Of a stretch of DNA of 64,000 nucleotides, positions 27,949 to 36,811 are shown piece after piece. The position numbers and the translations under genes were made by a program. The stretch spans positions 124,001-188,000 of the forward strand of contig JAZDOK010000100.1 in assembly GCA_043798715.1 (NCBI GenBank), given 5' to 3'. Numbering within the stretch: position 1 is the stretch's first letter; each line of letters begins with the position of its first letter. Origin of the DNA: JAZDOK01 sp043798715 (lineage in GTDB: Bacteria > Vulcanimicrobiota > JAZDOK01). The notes beneath the pieces were generated by a model. That model worked only from the letters and a program-made list of their open reading frames with translations, was not told the DNA's origin and did no database searches.

Positions 27949-29310
27949 ATGAAAGAAACGGCAGCAGTCATTCTGGCGGCAGGCAAAGGAACCAGGATGA
28001 AATCCTCCCTTCCAAAGATCCTGCATCCCCTCTGCGGGAAGCCCTTGATTTCCTACTCTCTCGAAGTCGTCAAGGAGCTGGAAATAAAGAAAGTCTTTGT
28101 GGTCGTAAACCCGAACGAGATTCCGAAAGAGACCTTCGGGGAAGAAGTTATCCTGGTTGAACAGAAAGAGCAATTGGGAACGGGACATGCCCTTCAGCAG
28201 ATCCTTCCCCACCTTGAATCCTTTGAGGGCGACATCCTGGTTCTGTCCGGAGATATGCCCCTCTTGACCTCGGTAGATCTGAATGCCCTTATCAAGAAGC
28301 ATCGCGCAAAGAACTCCTCCCTGACCGTCCTCTCGGCAGTTGTTCCCTGGGAGACGGATTTTGGAAGAATCATCCGGAATTTCAGCGGCAGTCTCCTGAA
28401 GATTGTAGAAGTTCGTGACGCTTCCCCGGAGGAGCTGAAAATTCAGGAATTAAATCTGGGATCCTACTGCTTCGAGGCCGAATTTCTGAGGCAGTACCTG
28501 CCCCTCATCAGCTCTAACAACGCGCAGAATGAATTTTATCTGACGGAAGTCATACAGTTGGCCACCCAGGACGGGATTGCCGTGGAGGTGGTCCCCTGCC
28601 AGGACCCAAACGCCTCACGCGGCGTCAATTCCCGGGCCGAACTGGCCAAGGTCTCTGAAATCCTCAGGAGTAAGATCTGCAACCACTGGATGAAGGAGGG
28701 AGTCACGCTGGCCGATCCGCTCACGACCTATATCGACGCCACCGTCTGGATCGGAAAAGACACTACCATTCTGCCGGACACGCTCCTTGAGGGATCGACA
28801 AGGATCGGCGAACGCTGCACGATTGGTCCATCCTCGCGCATCAAGGATTCCACCATTGCCGATGACGCCGCAATTCAGTATTCGGTGCTGCTGGAAACCA
28901 GGGTCGGGGATTCGGCCAGCATCGGCCCTTTTGCCTATCTGCGGCCGGGTACGGTTCTCGGGAATAAAGTAAAGATCGGAGATTTCGTCGAAGTTAAATC
29001 CTCCAGCATTGAAGAGGGCTCCAAGGTGCCTCACCTGAGCTATATAGGGGACGCGGTTATAGGAAAAAACGTGAACATCGGGGCGGGGACCATCACCTGC
29101 AACTATGACGGGGTCCGTAAAAACCAGACGGAAATCGCCGACGACGCCTCCATCGGCTCCAATACCAACCTGGTGGCGCCGGTACGGGTGGGACGCGGCT
29201 CCAAGACAGGCGCCGGGTCCGTCATTCTTGCGGATGTCCCCGATTATTCTCTGGCGGCGGGGGTTCCGGCCGAGATTAAAAAACAATGGGGACCAGAAAC
29301 TAAGGACTAA
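27949..29310 (+). CDS. glmU: Bifunctional UDP-N-acetylglucosamine pyrophosphorylase / glucosamine-1-phosphate N-acetyltransferase
   Basis: A 453-residue enzyme that makes UDP-GlcNAc for peptidoglycan and lipopolysaccharide. The N-terminal uridylyltransferase domain has LAAGKGTRMKSSLPKILHPL and GDMPLL. The C-terminal left-handed beta-helix has hexapeptide repeats and YIGDAVIGKNVNIGAGTITCNYDG. Length is normal (about 455). GGAGG precedes the ATG. Its TAA stop lies within a small CTAAGGA repeat cluster. It begins the glmU-prs-rplY-pth run. Confidence 0.97.
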   Translation: MKETAAVILAAGKGTRMKSSLPKILHPLCGKPLISYSLEVVKELEIKKVFVVVNPNEIPKETFGEEVILVEQKEQLGTGHALQQILPHLESFEGDILVLSGDMPLLTSVDLNALIKKHRAKNSSLTVLSAVVPWETDFGRIIRNFSGSLLKIVEVRDASPEELKIQELNLGSYCFEAEFLRQYLPLISSNNAQNEFYLTEVIQLATQDGIAVEVVPCQDPNASRGVNSRAELAKVSEILRSKICNHWMKEGVTLADPLTTYIDATVWIGKDTTILPDTLLEGSTRIGERCTIGPSSRIKDSTIADDAAIQYSVLLETRVGDSASIGPFAYLRPGTVLGNKVKIGDFVEVKSSSIEEGSKVPHLSYIGDAVIGKNVNIGAGTITCNYDGVRKNQTEIADDASIGSNTNLVAPVRVGRGSKTGAGSVILADVPDYSLAAGVPAEIKKQWGPETKD

Positions 29311-29330
29311 ATACTAAGGACTAAGGACTG
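29300..29330. repeat. Short CTAAGGA direct repeats over the glmU stop
   Basis: CTAAGGA occurs at 29300-29306, 29314-29320 and 29321-29327, with a related CTAAATA between. The glmU stop codon TAA (29308-29310) lies inside. The array is short and of unknown meaning. Confidence 0.6.
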
Positions 29331-29375
29331 AAAAGACCGATGCCTTCAAAAAAAACTAGTCCCGGGAGAAAAAAA

Positions 29376-30365
29376 ATGCTCGCAGGGCCGCTCATCGAAG
29401 ACCGCTCTGAGATGAAAAACATTAAAAATTCGGTGAAAATTTTCACCGGCAACGCCAATCCGGCCCTGGCCCGGGCCATCGCCGATCTCCTGGGTATTCC
29501 CCTGGGACAGGCCCTGGTCTCCAAATTCACCAACAATGAGATCCGAGTCAAGATCGACGACAGCGTCCGTGGACTGGAAACCTTTGTCATTCAACCCACC
29601 TGCACCCCCGTGAACGACAACCTGATGGAACTTTTGATCATCATTGACGCCCTGCGGCGGGCTTCCGCGCAGAATGTCATCGCCGTCATCCCCTATTACG
29701 GCTACGCCAAGCAGGAAAAGAAGGTCGCCCCGAGGGAGCCGATCAGCGCCAAGCTGGTGGCCAACTTAATCTCGGTGGCCGGCGCCGGCCGGGTCATCAC
29801 GGTGGACCTGCACTCGGCGGCCATTCAGGGCTTCTTTGACATCCCGGTGGACAACCTTTACGCCCTCCCCATCATCGTCAATTACCTGAGGGGCCGCCAG
29901 CTCTTCGGTAAAAATGCCGTCGTGGTCTCTCCCGACGCCGGCGGCGTTGCCAGGGCCCGGGCCTATGCCGAGAAACTGGACGCCTCCCTGGCCATCATAT
30001 TCAAGCGCCATCCCCAGCCGGAGGTGGCCGAAGTGATCGAAGTCGTCGGACACGTGAAAGGGAAGACCGCCATAATAGTGGACGACATGATCTCCACCGG
30101 CGGAACCATCCTGAGGGCCGCCCAGGCCCTCCTGGACAAGGGAGCCAAGGAGGTCTATGCCGCGATTACCCACCCCATCCTGGCCGGCAGCGCCATCAAC
30201 AAACTCAAGGAATCTCCCCTTAAAGAAATCGTGGTAACAGACACGGTCCCCCTCCCCCAGAATGCCCTCGGGGGAAAATTCACCCGGCTTTCGGTCGCGC
30301 CTATTCTGGCCGAGTCCATCCGTAGAATTCACTTCAATCTTTCAATCAGCGAACTGTTTGAATAA
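29376..30365 (+). CDS. prs: Ribose-phosphate pyrophosphokinase
   Basis: PRPP synthetase, supplying nucleotide, histidine and tryptophan synthesis. Signatures: FTGNANPALARAIA, RRASAQNVIAVIPYYGYAKQ, VDLHSAAIQGFFDIPVDNL, and the PRPP loop VDDMISTGGTI. The ATG at 29376 is preferred for its GGGAG Shine-Dalgarno 7 nt upstream (329 aa). The ATG at 29412 gives 317 residues, the usual family length, and may be the true start. The prs-rplY-pth order is widespread. Confidence 0.96.
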   Translation: MLAGPLIEDRSEMKNIKNSVKIFTGNANPALARAIADLLGIPLGQALVSKFTNNEIRVKIDDSVRGLETFVIQPTCTPVNDNLMELLIIIDALRRASAQNVIAVIPYYGYAKQEKKVAPREPISAKLVANLISVAGAGRVITVDLHSAAIQGFFDIPVDNLYALPIIVNYLRGRQLFGKNAVVVSPDAGGVARARAYAEKLDASLAIIFKRHPQPEVAEVIEVVGHVKGKTAIIVDDMISTGGTILRAAQALLDKGAKEVYAAITHPILAGSAINKLKESPLKEIVVTDTVPLPQNALGGKFTRLSVAPILAESIRRIHFNLSISELFE

Positions 30366-30393
30366 AAATTACATACTAAGAGGAGGATAAATC

Positions 30394-31080
30394 ATGGAAC
30401 GCACAATTCTGGATGCCCATAAAAGGGAGCAGACAAAAAAGGAGTACTGCCGGAAAATCCGCAGGGACGGATTGGTTCCGGGCGTGGTGTATGGGAAAGG
30501 CATGGAGCCCATGCACCTTACAGTCGGTCTTCCGAACCTTGAAAAAGTTATTCACACCGATTCAGGGCTGAATGTGATTATCGACCTGAAAGTCAAGGAT
30601 GAGCAGCAGCAGGAGGCCTCCTACCTGGCGATGATCGGCGACCTCCAGAGAGACGTTTTCCAAAAAAGGATCATCCACGTGGATTTCCACAAAATATCCC
30701 TTGAGGACGTGGTTACCGCCACTGTTCCCGTCATTCTTACGGGAGAAGCTCCGGGAGTCAAGGAAGGAGGCGTCCTCGACCACATCCTCTGGGAGATGGA
30801 GGTCGAATCTCTGCCCCTTCAGATTCCCGAGCACATCGAGGTTGATATTTCCTCACTCAAGATGGAGGACGCCATCCACGTGAAGGACATTGCCTTGATA
30901 GAGGGCGTGAAATTCCTGGCATCACCCGAGGAAATCATCGTTGTCGTCCATCCGCCCAGGAAGATAGAGGAGACGCCGGCCGAGGCCGAGGCCGCACTGG
31001 CCGCACTGGAGACACCGGAGACTACTGCCGTTCCGACCGTATCGGAAATAAAGAAGGCTGCCAAGGCCAAGGAAGAGTAA
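30394..31080 (+). CDS. rplY: 50S ribosomal protein L25 (CTC-type, two-domain)
   Basis: A 228-residue L25/CTC protein that binds 5S rRNA. RRDGLVPGVVYGKG is the N-terminal L25 signature; a C-terminal TL5-type beta domain (VPVILTGEAPGVKEGGVLD) follows. An acidic, Ala/Glu-rich tail (EAEAALAALE) is typical of long forms. AGGAGG precedes the ATG. It lies 28 bp after prs. Confidence 0.96.
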   Translation: MERTILDAHKREQTKKEYCRKIRRDGLVPGVVYGKGMEPMHLTVGLPNLEKVIHTDSGLNVIIDLKVKDEQQQEASYLAMIGDLQRDVFQKRIIHVDFHKISLEDVVTATVPVILTGEAPGVKEGGVLDHILWEMEVESLPLQIPEHIEVDISSLKMEDAIHVKDIALIEGVKFLASPEEIIVVVHPPRKIEETPAEAEAALAALETPETTAVPTVSEIKKAAKAKEE

Positions 31081-31089
31081 TAGTAATAG

Positions 31090-31180
31090 AATACAGAATG
31101 CAGGAGTCAGAAGACAGGAGTGCAGGGAAGGCTCGATCAATGGCCTTCTCCATTCTGTCTCCTGCCTCCTGTTTCCTTGA
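31090..31180. repeat. Intergenic inverted repeat with CAGGAG/CTCCTG arms
   Basis: The 103-bp gap between rplY and pth is almost wholly an imperfect inverted repeat. A perfect core GAAGGC (31127-31132) pairs with GCCTTC (31143-31148). Outside it, a left arm rich in CAGGAGTCAGAAGACAGGAG faces a right arm rich in CTGTCTCCTGCCTCCTG. Purines are strictly on one arm and pyrimidines on the other. It looks like a REP-type element or an mRNA-stabilising hairpin; it has no coding sense. Confidence 0.65.
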
Positions 31181-31183
31181 ATA

Positions 31184-31768
31184 ATGAAAATTCTTGTTGG
31201 TCTCGGGAATCCCGGACAGGAGTACCGCTCTACGCGCCATAACATCGGCTTTATGGTGATGGACTTCCTGGCGTCCCGCTTCAGAGTCTCCTTCTCGCGC
31301 CGGGGTTTTTTTTCCATCCGGGCCGAGGGCTCCGTTGAGGGAGAGCCGGTTGTTCTGGCCAAGCCCCTGACCTATATGAACCTGTCCGGGAAAGCCCTGG
31401 CGGCCCTGGCCGGGAAATATTCTCTTCCCGCTTCGCACCTGTTGGTCATCTGCGACGACCTCAACCTCTCCCCCGGAGTAATCCGCCTGCGCGCAGGCGG
31501 CAGCGCCGGGGGGCACAAGGGCCTTATCTCCATCATCGAGACGCTGGGAACGAAAGATTTCCCCCGCCTCCGGGTGGGAATAGGAAATCCGCCGCCCGGT
31601 ATGGACGCAAGGGACTATGTCCTGGAACCTCCCGGAGCGGAAGAAACAGCCGCCCTGGAAGCCGGGGTGGAGGAGGCCGCCGAGGCCGTGGTATGCTTTC
31701 TTAAGGAGGGACTCCCGGCGGCCATGAACCGCTTCAATAGAAAAAAACAATTAAAGTCGGACGTGTAG
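31184..31768 (+). CDS. pth: Peptidyl-tRNA hydrolase
   Basis: A 194-residue Pth that recycles peptidyl-tRNA. VGLGNPGQEYRSTRHNIGF holds the catalytic His, KPLTYMNLSG and ICDDLNLSPGVIRLRAGGS hold the catalytic Asp and surroundings, and GGHKGL follows. No strong Shine-Dalgarno. It sits after rplY in the usual order. Confidence 0.97.
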   Translation: MKILVGLGNPGQEYRSTRHNIGFMVMDFLASRFRVSFSRRGFFSIRAEGSVEGEPVVLAKPLTYMNLSGKALAALAGKYSLPASHLLVICDDLNLSPGVIRLRAGGSAGGHKGLISIIETLGTKDFPRLRVGIGNPPPGMDARDYVLEPPGAEETAALEAGVEEAAEAVVCFLKEGLPAAMNRFNRKKQLKSDV

Positions 31769-31794
31769 ATTCGTATTATTAACGCCTGCCGGCC

Positions 31795-32439
31795 TCAGGG
31801 AGCTTTTGCCGGCTGTACCCGGGCAGGAATTCCAACCGCAGTAGCGCCGGCGGGAATGTCATTAAGGACGACGGCCCCGGCCCCGATCACCGCAGCATCC
31901 CCGATGCGCACATTCTGAATGACCCGTGAACCAAGGCCCACCCAGGCCAGGCGCCCCACCTGAACGCCCCCGGCCAGGCAGACTCCGGGACAGATGTGGG
32001 CTCCTTCCCCAATCACGCAGTCGTGTTCGATGATGGCTCCTGAATTGATGATGACATTTTCTCCGATGCGGCTCCCGGGATTGAGAATGGCCCCAGGTGC
32101 CACCACCGAACCCGCCCCGGGAAGGACGTCCCGGGCGAGGCGGGCCGAGGGATGTATCGCCGTCGCCAGGAGAAAACCGGCCTTGACGAGAAGCCCGGCG
32201 ATATCAAGCCTCATCTTCCCCTCTCCAACAGCCACGATGGCCCAACGGATGCCGTTCTTTCTTAAATCAGGAAGGCTCTCCCCCCCGCCCAGAACAGGAA
32301 ACCCGTTGAAAAGTTCCCCTTTTGAAGCGGTCTTCCTGTCGTCAAGAAAACCTGCTATCTCATAGTTTCCCTCTTCGCGTAGCGCCTCGCAGACCACCTT
32401 CCCGTGCCCCGAAGCGCCATAGATGACGATCTTTTCCAT
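31795..32439 (-). CDS. NeuD/PglD-family sugar O- or N-acyltransferase
   Basis: A 214-residue left-handed beta-helix acyltransferase. An N-terminal Rossmann-like part (VIYGASGHGKVVCEAL) is followed by hexapeptide repeats with NSGAIIEHDCVIGEGAHICPG, where the His serves as catalytic base. These enzymes acetylate nucleotide-activated amino sugars or sialic acid. The start overlaps the PAS gene stop by one base (TAATG). No sugar operon surrounds it, so the substrate is open. Confidence 0.88.
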   Translation of the reverse strand: MEKIVIYGASGHGKVVCEALREEGNYEIAGFLDDRKTASKGELFNGFPVLGGGESLPDLRKNGIRWAIVAVGEGKMRLDIAGLLVKAGFLLATAIHPSARLARDVLPGAGSVVAPGAILNPGSRIGENVIINSGAIIEHDCVIGEGAHICPGVCLAGGVQVGRLAWVGLGSRVIQNVRIGDAAVIGAGAVVLNDIPAGATAVGIPARVQPAKAP

Positions 32440-33521
32440 TATTTTCTTCGCGCCTCAAGCTCCAGAAGGCGGGCGAGATTGTCCACGAAGGGAATCAGGG
32501 TCTGGGACATCCTCAATATGACATTGGAGGATTCAAGCTGGTCCTTGTCCAGATCCTCCCTTGAAAGGAAAGTCGCACAGGAACGAATGGTCATTAGAGG
32601 CTCGCGGAAGTCCCGGACCAGCGTCGTCAGAAAATCGATTCTTGTTTTCTCGGCTTTTTTCTGGGACGAAAGGTCGTAGAACACGAGGACAAATTCACTG
32701 ATCTCCCAGCCGTTTTCGACTGCCGGGACCAGCCCGAGGAAGACAGGGATTTCCCGGCCATCTTTCCCGAGGATTATAATGTTGCCCTTGGCCGAGATAA
32801 AAGAGATCTTGTTTGAAAGGGCCTCCTGGATGGGGCAGGGCTCCGGAGTAGGTTTCGCGTTGCCGGAGCGCCTGAACAAGTGGGAGCACTCCATTTTCAA
32901 TATCTCCTGCTCCGTCCAGCCGGTGATCTTTTCCGCGTGGGGATTCCAGGAGACAAAACGCCTGGCGGAAGTCAGAGTGGCGATGCCCACCGGCGCCAGT
33001 TCCATGGCCAGGGAAGCCATCTTGAGGTACCCCCGGCCAATTGTCATCACAAAGTTGTCGAAAATAAAATCAAGGAGGCCGTAGGCCGCCGCCAGGTCGT
33101 CCAGGGAACCGCCAAGAGCCTTCAAGCTCTCAAGGATCAGGTCTCGATAATATTTTTTGTACCTTGAAAAGGCCAACAGGAGTTCCTGCAGCTTGACCCC
33201 CAGGCTGAGGCGCTGGGCGACAGCCTGAAAGGCCAGTTTTTCAATATCCTGAGCGGCTGAATCCAGGTCGCGGAAACCTCTCAGAATCTCCCCCGCCAGA
33301 GCGTGGAGACTCAATAGAATCCGATGAAGACTCGTTCTGAAAGAATCAGCAGACTCGCTGGAGAGGGGAATCTGCTCAAAGGCGATATTTTGAATATCCC
33401 TGGCGATCGCCTCATTCCTGTCCTCAAAAAGGCACGCCAAAGCAAGCGCATAAGTCTCTGAAACCCGCGCCGGTTCGCCAAGTGCAAAAGAAATGCCGCC
33501 AACTCCTTCAGAGGCCAACAC
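32439..33521 (-). CDS. PAS-domain protein with degenerate, His-less DHp-like end
   Basis: A 360-residue cytosolic protein. About 160 N-terminal residues are helical and resemble RsbR-type or globin-like sensor heads. A PAS domain (about 172-300, ATLTSARRFVSWNPHAEKITGW) follows. The last 60 residues, FLTTLVRDFREPLMTIRSC, align with a kinase HisKA segment, but the phospho-acceptor His is absent and no ATPase domain follows. It cannot be a histidine kinase as it stands. It may be a signalling adaptor. GGAAGGAG precedes GTG or TTG starts. Followed directly by the NeuD-like gene. Confidence 0.75.
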   Translation of the reverse strand: MLASEGVGGISFALGEPARVSETYALALACLFEDRNEAIARDIQNIAFEQIPLSSESADSFRTSLHRILLSLHALAGEILRGFRDLDSAAQDIEKLAFQAVAQRLSLGVKLQELLLAFSRYKKYYRDLILESLKALGGSLDDLAAAYGLLDFIFDNFVMTIGRGYLKMASLAMELAPVGIATLTSARRFVSWNPHAEKITGWTEQEILKMECSHLFRRSGNAKPTPEPCPIQEALSNKISFISAKGNIIILGKDGREIPVFLGLVPAVENGWEISEFVLVFYDLSSQKKAEKTRIDFLTTLVRDFREPLMTIRSCATFLSREDLDKDQLESSNVILRMSQTLIPFVDNLARLLELEARRK

Positions 33522-33559
33522 TATACTCCTTCCTCCAGAGTAGCAAAGGTAATTATAAC

Positions 33560-35773
33560 TTATTTAGCCGGACTATTCAAGTTTCTTCGTCTGGCGCGAG
33601 CCCATCGCCAGAACAAAAGAAATAAGAGGAGCATCATCACGACGACAAGGAGCAGTCGTTTTGGGGAGATTTTTTCAGCCGAAACAGCCGTTTTGACCGA
33701 GATAATCGTATTGTAAAAAACGGGAGGTTTCTGGTTTTTTGAACCGGAAAGCGAGAGTTTCCAGATGCCGCCCACGGGATTTTTTATGAGGAGATACAGG
33801 GGATTCCCCTTCATGACGGTGAGGCCGGGGGCCGGCTCTGAAAGGATCCGGCCGCGAGGATCTTCTAGGACAAATAGAGGCGCCTGATCGGAAGCCTGGA
33901 TCGTCACGGTGACGGACCCGGCTCCAGGCGGCACCTGGAAGAGGTACGGCTGAGAGGAAATCCCCGGGAAAAGTGCGCCGGAAAAAGTGGCAATAATCCG
34001 CCCGGTGGCGCTGTGCCTGATCCGAAGAAGCGTATCTCCCAGGGTATCGGCTTGTTCAACGTAATAATAATCCCCTCCGCCGAGCCTGGCCAGCGCCTGC
34101 ATGAATTTTTCGTCGTAATCCCGCGATGCCTTGAAACCGACGGTGAAAATCCGGATTCCTTTTTTCTTCGCCTTCCGGGGAATTGTGGTCAGGATCTCCT
34201 CCTTCGTAAGTCCTGTGTTCGGCATGCCGTCGGAGAGGAGGATGATGTTCTTCGCTTTGACCGAGTCGGGAACTCTTTCAAGAATCTCCAGCGCCCTGAT
34301 CAGGCCATCTCCAATATTGGTGTTGGAGCCCAGGTGGATGGCTCTGATGGCGGATTTAACCGTCTCATAATCATCAGTAAGATCAACTTCCACTATAGCC
34401 GGAACGGAGAAGGCGACCACGGCCAGCATGTGCCGGTTCCCCTCGGCCAGGGCTCCCCGGGAAAGGACATCGAGCATCATGAGAGAGGCATTCTTGGCCA
34501 GGGCCAGCTTCTTCCGCCCTCCCAATTCTTCTCTCATGCTCCCCGAGACATCCACGACAAGAACGCCGGCCGAAGAAGAATTATCCGGGAAATCGAGGAG
34601 AGAGGCCGGGGGTGAGGCGGCTCCGGCAGGCAAAGTGCGGCGTTCAGCCTGGATAGCCTCGCTCAGCATTGAGAGCAGAAGGTCCAGGTTGGCGGAAAGG
34701 TACAAAGAACCAGAGGCCCGGGGATCGAAGGCCGCAAAATGCCAGCACTGAAAAAAATCTGAAATTTGCAGGCAATCCCTGGCGGCTTTCAGATGGTCAT
34801 TCCTCTCCAAGGCAGTAAGAAAAGAATCCATAGTGGCGCCAGGAGAGAATTTATCGGAAGTAGCGAAAAACTCCCTCTCTGCCAGTAATCTGGTGCGATC
34901 AAGAAGCCGCGCAAACTCTTCAGCCTTCTTGGAATCAGAATCCCGGAGGATTCTGGAACAAAGATAGGTAACCGACTCATACTCCGGGAGAGTCGTGGAC
35001 CTGGCGGCACTCACGGCCAGATTTTCAAGGCGCGGGAGAATTTTCTCCATAAGATCCTCCACCCGCACTTCTGCGGAGCTGCGCCAGAAGCCCGGCTTAA
35101 GGTAAGTAACAAGAGAACGGAGAAATTTTTCCCGCGATGAGAGTGCTTCGGGACTTGCCGCCGGAGGTTCCCCGCCGCCGAAGGTATCCGTAATATCACG
35201 GTTGAAAAACCCAAAGGGCTCTATAGGGTGAATCAGGGAAGTAAAAGACGTAAGACCCTGGGGGAATTCCGGGCTTAAGGGCAGGGTCTCCGGAAAATAG
35301 AGAACGGCGCCCGCGAGCACCTTCGCCTCCATCCGGTGTTTTTTTGAGGTATCGGAACCGGCGTGCCATTCCAAGCCGCACTCTGCCATCCGCTTCCCTT
35401 TATGAACAGGCACTTCATTCAGCCAGTCCAGTTGTTCCGGATGATCCCTGAAGGAGGAGTCCGAGAAAAAACTGAAGAGGTTGTTATTCCCCCCCACGCA
35501 ATATATGCGGCGATCTTTGTAACAGAGGAAAGGGCGCAGGGAGTAGCCGGGGCCTTGATCGTAATTGTAATTTTTTGTCTCGCTCAGAAAAATTTCCACC
35601 CGTCGAAGATCTGCAGGCAGGGAAAGTTTTCCCAATGTAAGTGTCCCGGAAGGCCCCTTCAAGAGGACGGCTCCAAAATCAACGATCAGCGGCCCCGCCG
35701 GTTTGTTTTGCGCCTGGCCGGGCACAGACAGTAAGAATAAAACAAATATGAAAGAAACCAACCGCTTTTGCAT
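33560..35773 (-). CDS. Exported von Willebrand factor A-domain protein, C-terminally anchored
   Basis: A 737-residue surface protein. A signal peptide (residues 1-21, VLFLLSVPGQAQ) precedes about 370 residues with no family. A VWA domain follows with metal site DVSGS at 408-412, then LLSDGMPNTG and TVGF. A beta-rich region follows, and a C-terminal transmembrane helix with an RARRR stop-transfer end. It is probably membrane-anchored with the bulk outside. VWA domains bind proteins through Mg2+. It lies between fba and the PAS gene. Function unknown. Confidence 0.82.
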   Translation of the reverse strand: MQKRLVSFIFVLFLLSVPGQAQNKPAGPLIVDFGAVLLKGPSGTLTLGKLSLPADLRRVEIFLSETKNYNYDQGPGYSLRPFLCYKDRRIYCVGGNNNLFSFFSDSSFRDHPEQLDWLNEVPVHKGKRMAECGLEWHAGSDTSKKHRMEAKVLAGAVLYFPETLPLSPEFPQGLTSFTSLIHPIEPFGFFNRDITDTFGGGEPPAASPEALSSREKFLRSLVTYLKPGFWRSSAEVRVEDLMEKILPRLENLAVSAARSTTLPEYESVTYLCSRILRDSDSKKAEEFARLLDRTRLLAEREFFATSDKFSPGATMDSFLTALERNDHLKAARDCLQISDFFQCWHFAAFDPRASGSLYLSANLDLLLSMLSEAIQAERRTLPAGAASPPASLLDFPDNSSSAGVLVVDVSGSMREELGGRKKLALAKNASLMMLDVLSRGALAEGNRHMLAVVAFSVPAIVEVDLTDDYETVKSAIRAIHLGSNTNIGDGLIRALEILERVPDSVKAKNIILLSDGMPNTGLTKEEILTTIPRKAKKKGIRIFTVGFKASRDYDEKFMQALARLGGGDYYYVEQADTLGDTLLRIRHSATGRIIATFSGALFPGISSQPYLFQVPPGAGSVTVTIQASDQAPLFVLEDPRGRILSEPAPGLTVMKGNPLYLLIKNPVGGIWKLSLSGSKNQKPPVFYNTIISVKTAVSAEKISPKRLLLVVVMMLLLFLLFWRWARARRRNLNSPAK

Positions 35774-35821
35774 CAGGAATGCTTTCTTGGAAAAGGGACC
35801 GATTCCTTCGGGCCCCGGAGC

Positions 35822-36757
35822 TTAAGCTCCGGCTTTTCCGGCACAGCCGAGGACATCCACCAATTTGTGACGAACCATCTCATGAATTGCATCCCTGGCT
35901 GGTCCCAGGTAATTCCGGGGATCGAACTCACCCGGTTTCTCCGTAAAGATCCGGCGGATAGTGGCTGTCATAACCAGGCGTAAGTCCGTGTCAATATTGA
36001 TCTTACAGACGGCTCCCTTGGCGGCTTTCCGCAGCATTTCCTCGGGGACCCCCCTGGCATCGGGCAGGCGGCCTCCATAACGGTTGCACATCTCCACATA
36101 TTCCTGGGGCACGGAGGATGACCCGTGCAGAACGAGGGGAAATCCCGGCAGGCGGCGGGAAATCTCTTCCAGCCGTTCAATGTCCAGGCGGGGCTCGCCT
36201 TTGAATTTGTAAGCTCCGTGACTCGTTCCGATGGCGACCGCCAGAGAGTCGCAGCCGCTCTCCTCGACGAAGCGCACCGCCTCGTCCGGATCAGTAAAGA
36301 TAGAGTCTTTATCCGCGACTTTTACCGCGTCTTCGATTCCGGCCAATTTTCCCAATTCGGCCTCCACGGGGATGCCTCTCGGATGGGCATATTCGACAAC
36401 CTTCCTGGTCAACGCGATGTTCTCTTCCAGGGGGTACCTGGAGCCGTCGATCATGACCGAGGTGAATCCTCCATCAATGCAGGACTTGCACAGTTCAAAG
36501 GTGTCCCCATGATCCAGGTGGAGGACAATGGGAATCGAAGAAGTCTCCAGCGCAGCCTTGACCAGGTGGATCAGATATTCCTGGCGGGCGTATTTCCTGG
36601 CCCCCGAAGATACTTGAAGTATCAGGGGCGCCTGCTCCTCCTGGCCCGCTTCGACGATGGCCTGCAGGATCTCCATGTCGTTTACATTGAAGGCCCCGAC
36701 GGCATAACCTCCACCATAGGCTTTTTTGAATAACTCTTTCGTTCCGACGAGCGGCAT
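35822..36757 (-). CDS. fba: Class II fructose-bisphosphate aldolase
   Basis: A 311-residue zinc aldolase of glycolysis and gluconeogenesis. YAVGAFNVNDMEILQAIVEA starts the barrel, VLHLDHGDTFE carries the catalytic Asp and first zinc His, VMIDGSRYPLEEN follows, and LVLHGSSSVP binds phosphate. The ATG at 36757 has GGAG 8 nt upstream and matches the usual MPLV start; a GTG seven codons earlier is less likely. It shares the strand with the VWA gene, 48 bp away. Confidence 0.95.
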   Translation of the reverse strand: MPLVGTKELFKKAYGGGYAVGAFNVNDMEILQAIVEAGQEEQAPLILQVSSGARKYARQEYLIHLVKAALETSSIPIVLHLDHGDTFELCKSCIDGGFTSVMIDGSRYPLEENIALTRKVVEYAHPRGIPVEAELGKLAGIEDAVKVADKDSIFTDPDEAVRFVEESGCDSLAVAIGTSHGAYKFKGEPRLDIERLEEISRRLPGFPLVLHGSSSVPQEYVEMCNRYGGRLPDARGVPEEMLRKAAKGAVCKINIDTDLRLVMTATIRRIFTEKPGEFDPRNYLGPARDAIHEMVRHKLVDVLGCAGKAGA

Positions 36758-36811
36758 GGCGTAATCTCCAATCTGCACATCAAAGAATCAAATCCGGGAG
36801 TCCGCAAACCT

